From Pseudomonas sp. GM41(2012) (GTDB lineage: Bacteria; Pseudomonadota; Gammaproteobacteria; Pseudomonadales; Pseudomonadaceae): a DNA stretch of 64,000 bases. The translations under genes were made by a program, and so were the position numbers. Location of the stretch: positions 62,001-126,000 of the forward strand of contig NZ_AKJN02000006.1 in the NCBI RefSeq assembly GCF_000282315.2, given 5' to 3'. The notes under the pieces were generated by a model that saw only the letters and a list, made by a program, of their open reading frames with translations, searched no databases and was not told the DNA's origin. This document shows positions 28,860 to 37,053 of this stretch, in pieces; positions within the stretch are counted from its first letter, which is position 1, and the number at the start of each line of letters is the position of its first letter.

Positions 28860-30506
28860 ATGACTGACAACAAAAAAAATATCGACTCCCAGTTGATCAC
28901 CGGTGAAGAAAGTCTGCGCGTATTCGAAGGGCTCAATCGCGGCATGTCGCGCCGCAATGCGTTGCAGATGCTGGGGTTGGCCGGGGTGGCTGTCGCGGGT
29001 GCCAGTAGTCTGTTCGGCGCCGCCGGCAAGCTGTTTGCCGATGAAGAAGCCGCAACCCCTGGCAAAGGAAAACCAGGCGGACGGATTCGCGTTGCCGGTC
29101 AGACCTCTTCCACCGCCGACACCCTCGATCCGGCCAAGGGCTCATCGTCAACCGACTACGTGCGTCATTACATGTTCTACAACGGCCTGACGCGTTTCGA
29201 CAGCCATATGGTCCCGCAGCTGGAGTTGGCCGAGCGCATTGAAACCACTGACGCCAAGCTCTGGGTCATCACCCTGCGCAAGGAAGTGACTTTCCATAAC
29301 GGCAAGGCCCTGACAGCCGCCGATGTGGTGTTTTCTCTGTTGCGGCACAAGGATCCAATCACCGGTTCCAAGGTCCTGCCACTGGCGGAGCAGTTCGCCG
29401 AAGTCAAGGCCAACGGCACCCACGAAGTGCAGATACAATTGAGCGGCCCAAATGCTGAACTGCCGTCGATTCTTGCCATTTCCCACCTGCTGATCGTGCC
29501 CGAAGGCACGAGCGACTTCAGTCAGGGGATCGGTACCGGTCCGTTTAAGGTCAAGGAGTTCAAGCCGGGTGTGCGTTCGATCGGTGTGCGTAACACCAGT
29601 TACTGGAAACCGGGCTTGCCATACTTGGACGAGATCGAATTCATCGGTATCGCCGACGAGCCGTCACGGGTCAACGCGCTGTTATCGGGCGATGTGCAGA
29701 TCATTAACGAGGTTAACCCGCGCTCAACGGTCCGCATCAAGGGCAGCACCAAGCATCGAGTCGTGGACTCGCCGTCGGGTAACTACACTGACCTGATCAT
29801 CCGTCAGGATCAGATGCCAGGCCAAAGCCCGGAATTCACCCAGGCCATGAAATTGCTTTTGGACCGGGAACAGATCAAATCGGCGATATTCCGTGGCTAC
29901 GCGAGGGTCGGTAACGATCACCCAATTGCACCCGGTGCGCGCTTCTTCAACGCCGACCTGCCACAACGTATCTACGATCCGGAAAAAGCCAGGTTTCTGC
30001 TCAAAAAGGCCGGCATGGAAAGCATCTCTATGCCGCTGATGTGCTCGCCGGCCGCCACCGGTTCAGTGGACATCGCCGTGCTGCTGCAACAGTCGGCCAA
30101 AGAGGCCGGGCTCAAGCTCGACGTCAACCGCCTGCCGGGCGATGGCTACTGGTCCAATCACTGGGCGAAGCATCCGCTGACCTTCGGCAACATCAACCCG
30201 CGGCCCAATGCCGACATGCTTTTCTCGCAGTTCTTCCAGTCGACAGCACCCTGGAATGAATCCGGCTGGAAAAACGAACAGTTCGACCAGCTGTTAGTAC
30301 AAGCCCGAGGTGAAACCGACGAGGCCAAGCGCGGCAAGATGTATGCAGATATGCAAACCCTGGTGCATGAGCACAGCGGTATCGGCATTCCGGTATTCAT
30401 CAGCAACATCGATGGCGTCGACCAGCGCGTCAAAGGCTATGGCACCAACCCCCTGGGCGGTTTCATGGGGTACATGTTCTCCGAGCAGATCTGGCTGGAC
30501 GCTTGA
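28860..30506 (+). CDS. Tat-exported oligopeptide/opine ABC substrate-binding protein (SBP family 5)
   Basis: 548 aa from ATG 28860 (AAAGG upstream; an earlier ATG at 28773 adds an unlikely leader). It carries a twin-arginine signal, MSRRNALQMLG with RR at residues 31-32 and a hydrophobic VAVAGASSLFGAAG, rather than the usual Sec signal. The mature protein is a family 5 binding protein: TLDPAKGSSSTDYVRHYMFY, WVITLRKEVTFHNGKALTAADVV, GTGPFKVKEFKPG. It captures a peptide, opine or amino-acid conjugate for the DppBC/DF system that follows. Confidence 0.9.
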   Translation: MTDNKKNIDSQLITGEESLRVFEGLNRGMSRRNALQMLGLAGVAVAGASSLFGAAGKLFADEEAATPGKGKPGGRIRVAGQTSSTADTLDPAKGSSSTDYVRHYMFYNGLTRFDSHMVPQLELAERIETTDAKLWVITLRKEVTFHNGKALTAADVVFSLLRHKDPITGSKVLPLAEQFAEVKANGTHEVQIQLSGPNAELPSILAISHLLIVPEGTSDFSQGIGTGPFKVKEFKPGVRSIGVRNTSYWKPGLPYLDEIEFIGIADEPSRVNALLSGDVQIINEVNPRSTVRIKGSTKHRVVDSPSGNYTDLIIRQDQMPGQSPEFTQAMKLLLDREQIKSAIFRGYARVGNDHPIAPGARFFNADLPQRIYDPEKARFLLKKAGMESISMPLMCSPAATGSVDIAVLLQQSAKEAGLKLDVNRLPGDGYWSNHWAKHPLTFGNINPRPNADMLFSQFFQSTAPWNESGWKNEQFDQLLVQARGETDEAKRGKMYADMQTLVHEHSGIGIPVFISNIDGVDQRVKGYGTNPLGGFMGYMFSEQIWLDA

Positions 30507-30552
30507 TAACAGTCGGGTTTTTGCTGCAGCGATATTGCATGAGGATAGGGTG

Positions 30553-31509
30553 ATGAATAGCAACACACTGTGGTTGATCGGCCGGCGCCTGGGCGCGGCG
30601 ATCGTGACCTTGTTGATTGTGTCCATGGTGGTTTTCGCCATCACGGCGGTGCTGCCGGGGGACGCGGCGCAACAGTCTCTGGGGCAATTCGCCACGCCCG
30701 AACAGGTGGCAGCCTTGCGCCTGAAAATGGGGCTGGATCAGCCTGGTGTGTTGCGTTACCTGCACTGGTTGATGGGCCTGCTCAGCGGTGAGATGGGAGT
30801 GTCGGTATCCAACGCCATGCCGGTCAGCGACTTGATGGCCGGGCGAGTGCCCAACACCCTGATGCTGGCGGCCACCACGGCGCTGGTGTCAGTGCCGGTG
30901 GCTTTGATCCTGGGCGTCGGCTCAGCGATGGGCCGCGGTGGGCGCATCGACAGCTTCCTCAGCTTTTTCACCTTGACCATGGTGGCGGTGCCGGAGTTTC
31001 TGGTCGCGACCCTGGCGGTGCTGATTTTTGCGGTGAACCTGGGCTGGTTGTCGGCGTTGTCTTATTCCAGCGAAATCACCACACCACTGCAATTCCTGCG
31101 CACTTACGCGTTGCCGGTGATGACGCTGTGCTGCGTCATCGTCGCGCAAATGGCGCGTATGACCCGGGCGGCGGTGATCGATCAGCTCGACAGTCCTTAC
31201 GTGGAAATGGCCCGGCTCAAAGGCGTGAGCAAGATGCGGATCGTCCTGCGCCATGCCTTGCCCAATGCCATCGGGCCGATTGCCAATGCCATCGCTCTGA
31301 GCCTGTCCTATCTGTTAGGTGGGGTGGTGATCGTCGAGACGATCTTCAACTACCCCGGCATCGCCAGTTTGATGGTCGACGCAGTGACGAACCGCGACAT
31401 GGCGCTGGTTCAGGCCTGCACCATGTTGTTTTGTACGGCGTATCTGACGTTGGTGCTGATTGCCGACCTGTGCGCGATTCTTTCCAATCCGAGGCTGAGA
31501 AATCAATGA
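30553..31509 (+). CDS. peptide-type ABC transporter permease (DppB type)
   Basis: 318 aa from ATG 30553 after GAGGATAGGG; the frame is open further upstream inside the binding-protein gene but lacks membrane sequence there. N-terminal LWLIGRRLGAAIVTLLIVSM and VFAITAVLPGDAAQQSLG are characteristic of DppB, as is the EMARLKGVSKMRIVLRHALPNAI coupling loop. It makes the inner-membrane channel with the next gene, which it overlaps by ATGA. Confidence 0.92.
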   Translation: MNSNTLWLIGRRLGAAIVTLLIVSMVVFAITAVLPGDAAQQSLGQFATPEQVAALRLKMGLDQPGVLRYLHWLMGLLSGEMGVSVSNAMPVSDLMAGRVPNTLMLAATTALVSVPVALILGVGSAMGRGGRIDSFLSFFTLTMVAVPEFLVATLAVLIFAVNLGWLSALSYSSEITTPLQFLRTYALPVMTLCCVIVAQMARMTRAAVIDQLDSPYVEMARLKGVSKMRIVLRHALPNAIGPIANAIALSLSYLLGGVVIVETIFNYPGIASLMVDAVTNRDMALVQACTMLFCTAYLTLVLIADLCAILSNPRLRNQ

Positions 31510-32378
31510 ACAATCTCATTGTGAAATCGCCGCCTGCTGCGCCCGAACTGGCGGGGGGCAAGGTCTCCCATGGGTCCTGGCTCGGCCTGGCCGGTGCTGC
31601 GATGTGTGTGATCTGGTTGTTGGTGGCCATCTTCGGCCCGTGGCTGGCGCCACATCCGGTAGGGGAAGTGGTCTCTGATAATGTATTCGACAACCTGAGC
31701 ATTGCTTACCCATTCGGCACCGATTACCTGGGCCGCGACATGCTCAGCCGGATCCTCGTCGGCGCACGCTTCACCGTCGGCCTGGCATTGGTGGCCGCGG
31801 TAATGGCCAGCGGTCTGGGGACCAGCTTCGCATTGCTGTCAGTAGTTTCACCAAAGTGGCTGGATGAGTTGATCAGTCGCCTGATGGACGCCTTCATTTC
31901 GATCCCGAGCAAGATGCTGGCGCTGATCATGGTCTCGGCCTTCGGCTCTTCGGTCACCTTGCTGATCTGCACGGCGGTATTGAGTTTCACCCCGGGCGCG
32001 TTCCGTATCGCCCGCAGTATGGCGGTGAATATCGAAGCGCTGGAGTACGTGCAAGTGGCCCGTACTCGCGGCGAGCGTCGGCTGTACGTCGCCTGCGTGG
32101 AAATCCTGCCCAACATTCTCAACCCGGTGCTGACGGATCTGGGGCTGCGCTTCGGTTACATCGTGTTGTTACTCAGTGGCATGAGCTTCCTCGGCCTCGG
32201 GGTGCAACCGCCTGACGCCGACCTTGGCTCATTGGTGCGCGAGAACATCGGCGGCCTCAACCAGGGTGCACCGGCCATCGTAATTCCGGCCCTGGCCATC
32301 GGCACCCTGACCATCGGTGTGAATCTGTTTATCGACCGGCTGTCGTCGCTGCGTAGTCGACGTTCGGGAGGCCATTGA
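31506..32378 (+). CDS. peptide-type ABC transporter permease (DppC type)
   Basis: 290 aa from ATG 31506, overlapping the dppB-like stop. N-terminal single membrane segment GLAGAAMCVIWLLVAIFGPW, then YPFGTDYLGRDMLSRILVGARF and the coupling loop EYVQVARTRGERRLYVACVEILPN, the DppC hallmark. The start codon of the ATPase follows two bases after its stop. Confidence 0.92.
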   Translation: MNNLIVKSPPAAPELAGGKVSHGSWLGLAGAAMCVIWLLVAIFGPWLAPHPVGEVVSDNVFDNLSIAYPFGTDYLGRDMLSRILVGARFTVGLALVAAVMASGLGTSFALLSVVSPKWLDELISRLMDAFISIPSKMLALIMVSAFGSSVTLLICTAVLSFTPGAFRIARSMAVNIEALEYVQVARTRGERRLYVACVEILPNILNPVLTDLGLRFGYIVLLLSGMSFLGLGVQPPDADLGSLVRENIGGLNQGAPAIVIPALAIGTLTIGVNLFIDRLSSLRSRRSGGH

Positions 32379-32379
32379 A

Positions 32380-34224
32380 ATGAGCGAATTGATTCGAGTC
32401 CAGGGCCTGCGAGTGGTCGCCTGTGGCGAGCTCGGTGAGGTGGAAATCGTCAAGGGCGTCAGCTTCTCCCTGCAAAAGGGTGAAGTGCTGGCATTGATCG
32501 GTGAGTCTGGCTCCGGCAAGACCACCATCGCCCTGGCGTTGCTCGGTTATGCCCGGCGCGGTTGTCGGCTGGCAGGCGGTGTGGTGCAAATCGGCGAACA
32601 CGACATGCTGGCGTTGAGCGAAAGCGAGCTGCAAGGCCTGCGCGGCAATCGGGTGTCGTACATCGCGCAAAGCGCTGCGGCGGCGTTCAACCCGGCGAAA
32701 AAACTCATCGACCAAGTGGTGGAGGGCGCGTTGATTCATGGTCTGGGCAGCCGGGCTGTGCTTGAGGCCAAGGCCATCGAGTTGTTCCGCGACCTGGCCC
32801 TGCCAGACCCCGATCGCATTGGCCAGCGCTATCCTCATCAGGTCTCTGGCGGGCAACTGCAACGCGTGATGGCGGCCATGGCACTGATCAGCGATCCACT
32901 GCTGGTGGTGCTCGACGAACCGACCACGGCACTTGATGTGACGACCCAGATCGACGTGCTGCGTGCCTTCAAACGGGTGGTACGCGAACGTGGCGCGACG
33001 GCAGTCTATGTATCCCACGACCTCGCTGTGGTCGCGCAGATGGCTGATCAGATCGTGGTGCTCAATGGTGGCGAAATTTTCGAACAGAGTGCCACGGCGC
33101 CATTGCTCAAAGGCCCTGCCCACGAATACACCCGCAGCTTGCTGGCGGCAGCACGGCCGGACACCACGATCCGTCCACCCTGCGGTATCGCTGAAGACAC
33201 GCCTTTACTGACTATCCAGGGCCTGACCGCCGGTTACGGCAACAAGAACTCGCAAGGCATGCCGGCAATTCGCGTGCTGGAAGACATCGACCTGACGGTT
33301 CGCAGAGGTCAGGCCATCGGCGTGATCGGTGAGTCGGGTTCCGGCAAGTCGACCCTGGCGAGGGTGGTGGCCGGGTTGCTGACGCCGGCACTCGGCGGTT
33401 TGACTTTCGATGGCCAGCCTTTGGGCGGCAGCCTGTCCGAGCGCACGGACGAACAGTTCCGCCGCATTCAGATGGTCTTTCAGAATGCCGACACCGCGCT
33501 CAACCCGATGCACAGTGTCAGTACGATTCTGAGTCGTCCTCTGAAAATGTATTTCGGCCTTAAGGGCGCCGCACTGCGCGAACGTATCGGCGAGTTGCTG
33601 GATCTGGTGCGCTTGCCGCGAGCCATGGCCGAACGTCGTCCGAATGAACTGTCCGGCGGGCAAAAGCAACGGGTCAACCTGGCCCGGGCCCTGGCCGCCA
33701 AGCCGGATCTGATTCTGTGCGATGAAGTGACCTCCGCGCTGGATACCGTGGTGGGTGCAGCGATTCTCGAACTACTGCGTGACCTGCGTCAGGAGCTGGG
33801 CGTTTCCTATCTGTTCATCAGTCACGACATCTCCACCGTCCGCGCGCTGTGCGACGACATTGTGGTGATGTACAGCGGCCACAAGATTCAGGCCGGCACT
33901 CGCCAGTCGTACGCCCAGGCGCCTTTCCATCCCTACACCGACCTGTTGATCCATTCGGTACCGGAGTTGCGCCAGGGTTGGCTGGAAGGCTGCGGCACAA
34001 CGACCTGCGGCTCGCTGCCGCCCATTGGCGCAAAAGCCAATGTGCCTGGGCTGTGCACGTTCCTCAACCGTTGCCCGGTACGGGTTGACGGCCTGTGCAA
34101 TTGCGTCCCGCCGGACCGTCGGTTGATTGTTGGCGGCAGTGAAGTCCTTTGTCATCACGACAGTGCCGAATTGCTGAAAACCCAGCAGGATTCCAACAGC
34201 ATGAACGCAGGAGCCTATGCATGA
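32380..34224 (+). CDS. fused dual ATP-binding protein of peptide-type ABC importer (DppD-DppF fusion)
   Basis: 614 aa combining two ABC ATPases that are separate genes in the classical dpp operon. NBD1 has GESGSGKTT (residues 41-49), SGGQLQRV and VVLDEPTTALD; NBD2 has GESGSGKST, LSGGQKQRVNLARAL and LILCDEVTSALD. The second half ends with the oligopeptide-transporter C-terminal segment, here cysteine-rich (LCTFLNRCPVRVDGLCNCVPP). DEVTSALD in place of DEPTSALD keeps the Walker B and catalytic Glu. It overlaps the next gene by ATGA, tying transport to the oxidase. Confidence 0.93.
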   Translation: MSELIRVQGLRVVACGELGEVEIVKGVSFSLQKGEVLALIGESGSGKTTIALALLGYARRGCRLAGGVVQIGEHDMLALSESELQGLRGNRVSYIAQSAAAAFNPAKKLIDQVVEGALIHGLGSRAVLEAKAIELFRDLALPDPDRIGQRYPHQVSGGQLQRVMAAMALISDPLLVVLDEPTTALDVTTQIDVLRAFKRVVRERGATAVYVSHDLAVVAQMADQIVVLNGGEIFEQSATAPLLKGPAHEYTRSLLAAARPDTTIRPPCGIAEDTPLLTIQGLTAGYGNKNSQGMPAIRVLEDIDLTVRRGQAIGVIGESGSGKSTLARVVAGLLTPALGGLTFDGQPLGGSLSERTDEQFRRIQMVFQNADTALNPMHSVSTILSRPLKMYFGLKGAALRERIGELLDLVRLPRAMAERRPNELSGGQKQRVNLARALAAKPDLILCDEVTSALDTVVGAAILELLRDLRQELGVSYLFISHDISTVRALCDDIVVMYSGHKIQAGTRQSYAQAPFHPYTDLLIHSVPELRQGWLEGCGTTTCGSLPPIGAKANVPGLCTFLNRCPVRVDGLCNCVPPDRRLIVGGSEVLCHHDSAELLKTQQDSNSMNAGAYA

Positions 34225-34529
34225 ACGGGCGTTTCGTAAGGCTGGCCGAACAGGGCCGGCCCACCATCAAACTGCAGGTAGACGGCAAGCCCATCGAGGC
34301 GCTACAGGGCGATACGCTGATGGTCGCGTTGCTGACCCAGGGTTCGGCGTTGCGCCAATCTGAATTCGATTCGGGTCGCCGCGCCGGTTTCTGCCTGATG
34401 GGCGCGTGTCAGGATTGTTGGGTCTGGACCCGCAGCGGCGAGCGTCTACGCGCCTGTTCCAATGAGGTCCGTGAAGGGCTGGATATTGTCACCACACAAC
34501 CGGAGGCGATATGGCCACTGCGCGGCTGA
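34221..34529 (+). CDS. small (2Fe-2S)-binding oxidase subunit (HcnA/OoxC type), copy 2
   Basis: 102 aa from ATG 34221 at the ATPase stop; an earlier frame start at 34149 lies within the ATPase. Cluster cysteines are as in copy 1 (GFCLMGACQDCW and RACSNEV). Residues from about ALQGDTLMVALLTQG onward match copy 1 almost perfectly, whereas the N-terminus (MNGRFVRLAEQGRPTIKLQV) differs. Confidence 0.88.
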   Translation: MNGRFVRLAEQGRPTIKLQVDGKPIEALQGDTLMVALLTQGSALRQSEFDSGRRAGFCLMGACQDCWVWTRSGERLRACSNEVREGLDIVTTQPEAIWPLRG

Positions 34530-35765
34530 GCACTCACCGAGTCGTTATCGTCGGCGCCGGGCCGGCCGGTATTCGCTGTGCCGAAACCCTGGTCGCCGCA
34601 GGTTTCAAGCCCATCCTGATCGATGAAAATCGCCGGGATGGCGGGCAGATCTACCGTCGCCAACCCGAAGGCTTTACCCGCGATTACGCCACGCTGTATG
34701 GCACCGAAGCCGCCAAGGCCAACGACCTGCACCAGAGCTTCGACCGCTTGCGCGGGCAGATCGACTACCGTCCGGACACCCTGGTGTGGAACCTGACGCC
34801 GGGGCAACTGTGCTGCGTTAGCCAGGGCAAGCACTCGATGGTGGAGTACGACGCCCTGATCCTGTGCACCGGCGCCACCGACCGCTTGATGCCAATCGAA
34901 GGCTGGCAATTGGCGGGCACCTACAGCCTCGGCGGGGCGCAGATCGCGCTCAAGTCCCAGGCCGTGTCCATCGGTCACCGCGTGGTGTTCATGGGCAGCG
35001 GGCCGCTGCTGTATCTGGTCGCCAGCCAATACGTCAAGGCTGGCGCCAAGGTGGCGGCGGTGCTCGACACCTCGCCGTTGAGCAAGCGAATCGGCGCATT
35101 GCCCAAGCTGTTGGCACGCCCCGGCTTGCTGTTCACCGGGATGAAACTGCTGGCGCAGCTCTATCGAGCGAAGATCCCGGTGCATCTGGGCATTTCGCCG
35201 CTGCAAGTGCTCGGCGATGCGGCCAGTGGTGTTAGTGGCGTAAGCGTGCGCACGGCGCGCGGTGAGACCTTGGCGGTGGATTGCGATGCCGTGGCCCTGG
35301 GTTATCACTTGCGCCCGGAAACCCAATTGGCCGACCTGGCCGGTTGCCGTATGCGCTTCGATGAAGCGTCCGGCCAATGGTGGCTGGCCGTCGATGAAGA
35401 CGGTCGGACCTCGGTCAGCGGTGTATATGCCGCCGGCGACGGTTCGAAAATTCGCGGTGCCGATGCCGCCGAGCACGCCGGAAGACTAGTGGCCATGGCG
35501 CTGCTGGAGGATCTTCAGCAACCGGTGAACATCGGGTTGCGCGACGAACAACGGCACGCGCTGGCGGTAATGGATGAGTTTCGTCTGGGTCTGGCCCAGG
35601 CGTTTCCCTGGCCGGCGGCGCAAGCCAAAGCGTTGCCGGACACGGCCATCGTCTGCCGCTGCGAAATGATCAGCGCGGGCGAGTTACGGGCCGTGGTCCG
35701 GGAAAAAGGCGCCTGCGAAGTCAACCGGGCCAAGGCGTTCAGCCGGGTCGGCATGGGCCGCTGCC
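34362..35765. repeat. inverted repeat arm 2 (partner 22191-23594), nearly identical
   Basis: Mirror image of arm 1. Identity begins sharply inside the 2Fe-2S gene at GAATTCGATTCGGG, shows scattered synonymous changes up to about 34800, is almost complete to about 35760, and falls off at the end of the alpha gene. The beta genes beyond are clearly diverged apart from a short conserved tract near GACCAGATCGGTCAGTACGC. Confidence 0.85.
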
Positions 35766-35902
35766 AGGGCCGTTATTGCTCCCAGGCCGGGGCTGAAGTG
35801 ATTGCTGCGGCCTCCGGCGTTTGCGTGGAACAGGTCGGTCGTCAGCGCGGTCAGGCACCGGTCAAACCCCTTTCGATGCTCACCGAGGAGGTGTCGTCAT
35901 GA
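34511..35902 (+). CDS. FAD/NAD(P)-binding oxidase alpha subunit with BFD-like [2Fe-2S] domain (OoxA/HcnB type), copy 2
   Basis: 463 aa with the same domains and overlaps as copy 1. Visible differences from copy 1 are Q for H in DLHQSF, A for T in SQAGAEV, S for A in IAAASGV, and the last ten residues. With flanking small and beta subunits it completes a second three-component oxidase, here in one operon with a peptide-type importer and an ArgE-like hydrolase. Confidence 0.88.
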   Translation: MATARLSTHRVVIVGAGPAGIRCAETLVAAGFKPILIDENRRDGGQIYRRQPEGFTRDYATLYGTEAAKANDLHQSFDRLRGQIDYRPDTLVWNLTPGQLCCVSQGKHSMVEYDALILCTGATDRLMPIEGWQLAGTYSLGGAQIALKSQAVSIGHRVVFMGSGPLLYLVASQYVKAGAKVAAVLDTSPLSKRIGALPKLLARPGLLFTGMKLLAQLYRAKIPVHLGISPLQVLGDAASGVSGVSVRTARGETLAVDCDAVALGYHLRPETQLADLAGCRMRFDEASGQWWLAVDEDGRTSVSGVYAAGDGSKIRGADAAEHAGRLVAMALLEDLQQPVNIGLRDEQRHALAVMDEFRLGLAQAFPWPAAQAKALPDTAIVCRCEMISAGELRAVVREKGACEVNRAKAFSRVGMGRCQGRYCSQAGAEVIAAASGVCVEQVGRQRGQAPVKPLSMLTEEVSS

Positions 35903-37053
35903 CGCTACACAAAGCCGATGTCGTGATTGTCGGCGGCGGCCTGATGGGCTCGGCGGCGGCGTTTTTCCTGCGCCAGCGCGGGCAGTCGGTGATTCTGCTG
36001 GAACGCGACCAGATCGGTCAGTACGCCAGCGGCGTGAACTTCGGCAACGTGCGACGCCAGGGGCGTTACCTCGGGCAGCTGGAACTGGCCAATCGCTCCT
36101 GGGCGCTGTGGAAGCGTCTGCCGGAACTGATCGACGATGACCTGGAATTCATCGCCAGCGGGCATATGCGGGTGTGTTACCGCGAAGACGAGATCGCCGA
36201 GCTGCAAGCCTACGCAGATGCCCCTGAGGCAGAGCAGCTGGACCTGAAGATCTTTCGTGGCGACGAGTTGCACAAGCGCTTTCCATTTCTCGGCCCGGAT
36301 GTGAAGGGCGGCTCTTATGCTCCCCACGATGGGCATGCCAACCCGCGTCTGGCCGCCCCGGCATTTGCCCGCGCGGCACGACGCCTTGGTGCGCGGATCG
36401 AAGAGCGCACTGAAGTGGCCGAGGTGCAAAAGGTCGGTGGCGAGTTCAATGTCACCACCACCGATGGCCGCCAATTCAGCGCCGCTCAGCTGTTGATCAC
36501 CGCCGGCGCCTGGGGCCAGAAACTGTCGGCGCAGTTCGGCGAGCCGGTGCCATTGGAAACCCATGGCCCGCAGATGGCCGTGACTGAACCGGTGCCGTAT
36601 GCCTTGCCGACGGTGATCGGTGTGTACACCAAAATTCCCGAGGAAGTGATTTATTTCCGCCAGATACCCCGCGGCAATATCGTCATCGGCGGCGGTTATC
36701 GCAGCAAGCCGGACATGCTCAATCGCCGGGCCTATGTCGAGCCACGCAGCATCCTCAATCAGATGGAGCAGATGCGCCGCCTGCTGCCGGGAGTCGGCAA
36801 CCTGAACATCATCCGGGTGTGGAGCGGCATCGAAGGCTACTTACCTGATTCCCTGCCGGTCATGGGCCCCAGCGGCACTGTTGATGGCTTGTTTTATGCC
36901 TTCGGCTTCTGCGGCCATGGCTTCCAGCTGGGTCCGGGCGTGGGCGACGTGATGGCCGAACTGATCAGTACCGGTAGCACCAGCACTTCGATTTCACCGT
37001 TCTCCATCAACCGGTTCGCTTCTTCAGCCGAGCAACGGAGCAAGGCCTCATGA
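35899..37053 (+). CDS. FAD-dependent oxidase beta subunit (OoxB/HcnC/LhpB type), copy 2
   Basis: 384 aa from ATG 35899 (ATGA overlap with alpha; GAGGAGG upstream). DAO fold with VVIVGGGLMGSAAAFFLRQR, GVNFGNVRRQGRYLGQLELA, IRVWSGIEGYLPDSLPVMGP and FGFCGHGFQLGPGVGD. It is similar to copy 1 along its length but with many substitutions in the middle and C-terminus, so the two oxidases may differ in substrate. Its stop overlaps the ArgE-like start by ATGA. Confidence 0.85.
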   Translation: MTLHKADVVIVGGGLMGSAAAFFLRQRGQSVILLERDQIGQYASGVNFGNVRRQGRYLGQLELANRSWALWKRLPELIDDDLEFIASGHMRVCYREDEIAELQAYADAPEAEQLDLKIFRGDELHKRFPFLGPDVKGGSYAPHDGHANPRLAAPAFARAARRLGARIEERTEVAEVQKVGGEFNVTTTDGRQFSAAQLLITAGAWGQKLSAQFGEPVPLETHGPQMAVTEPVPYALPTVIGVYTKIPEEVIYFRQIPRGNIVIGGGYRSKPDMLNRRAYVEPRSILNQMEQMRRLLPGVGNLNIIRVWSGIEGYLPDSLPVMGPSGTVDGLFYAFGFCGHGFQLGPGVGDVMAELISTGSTSTSISPFSINRFASSAEQRSKAS

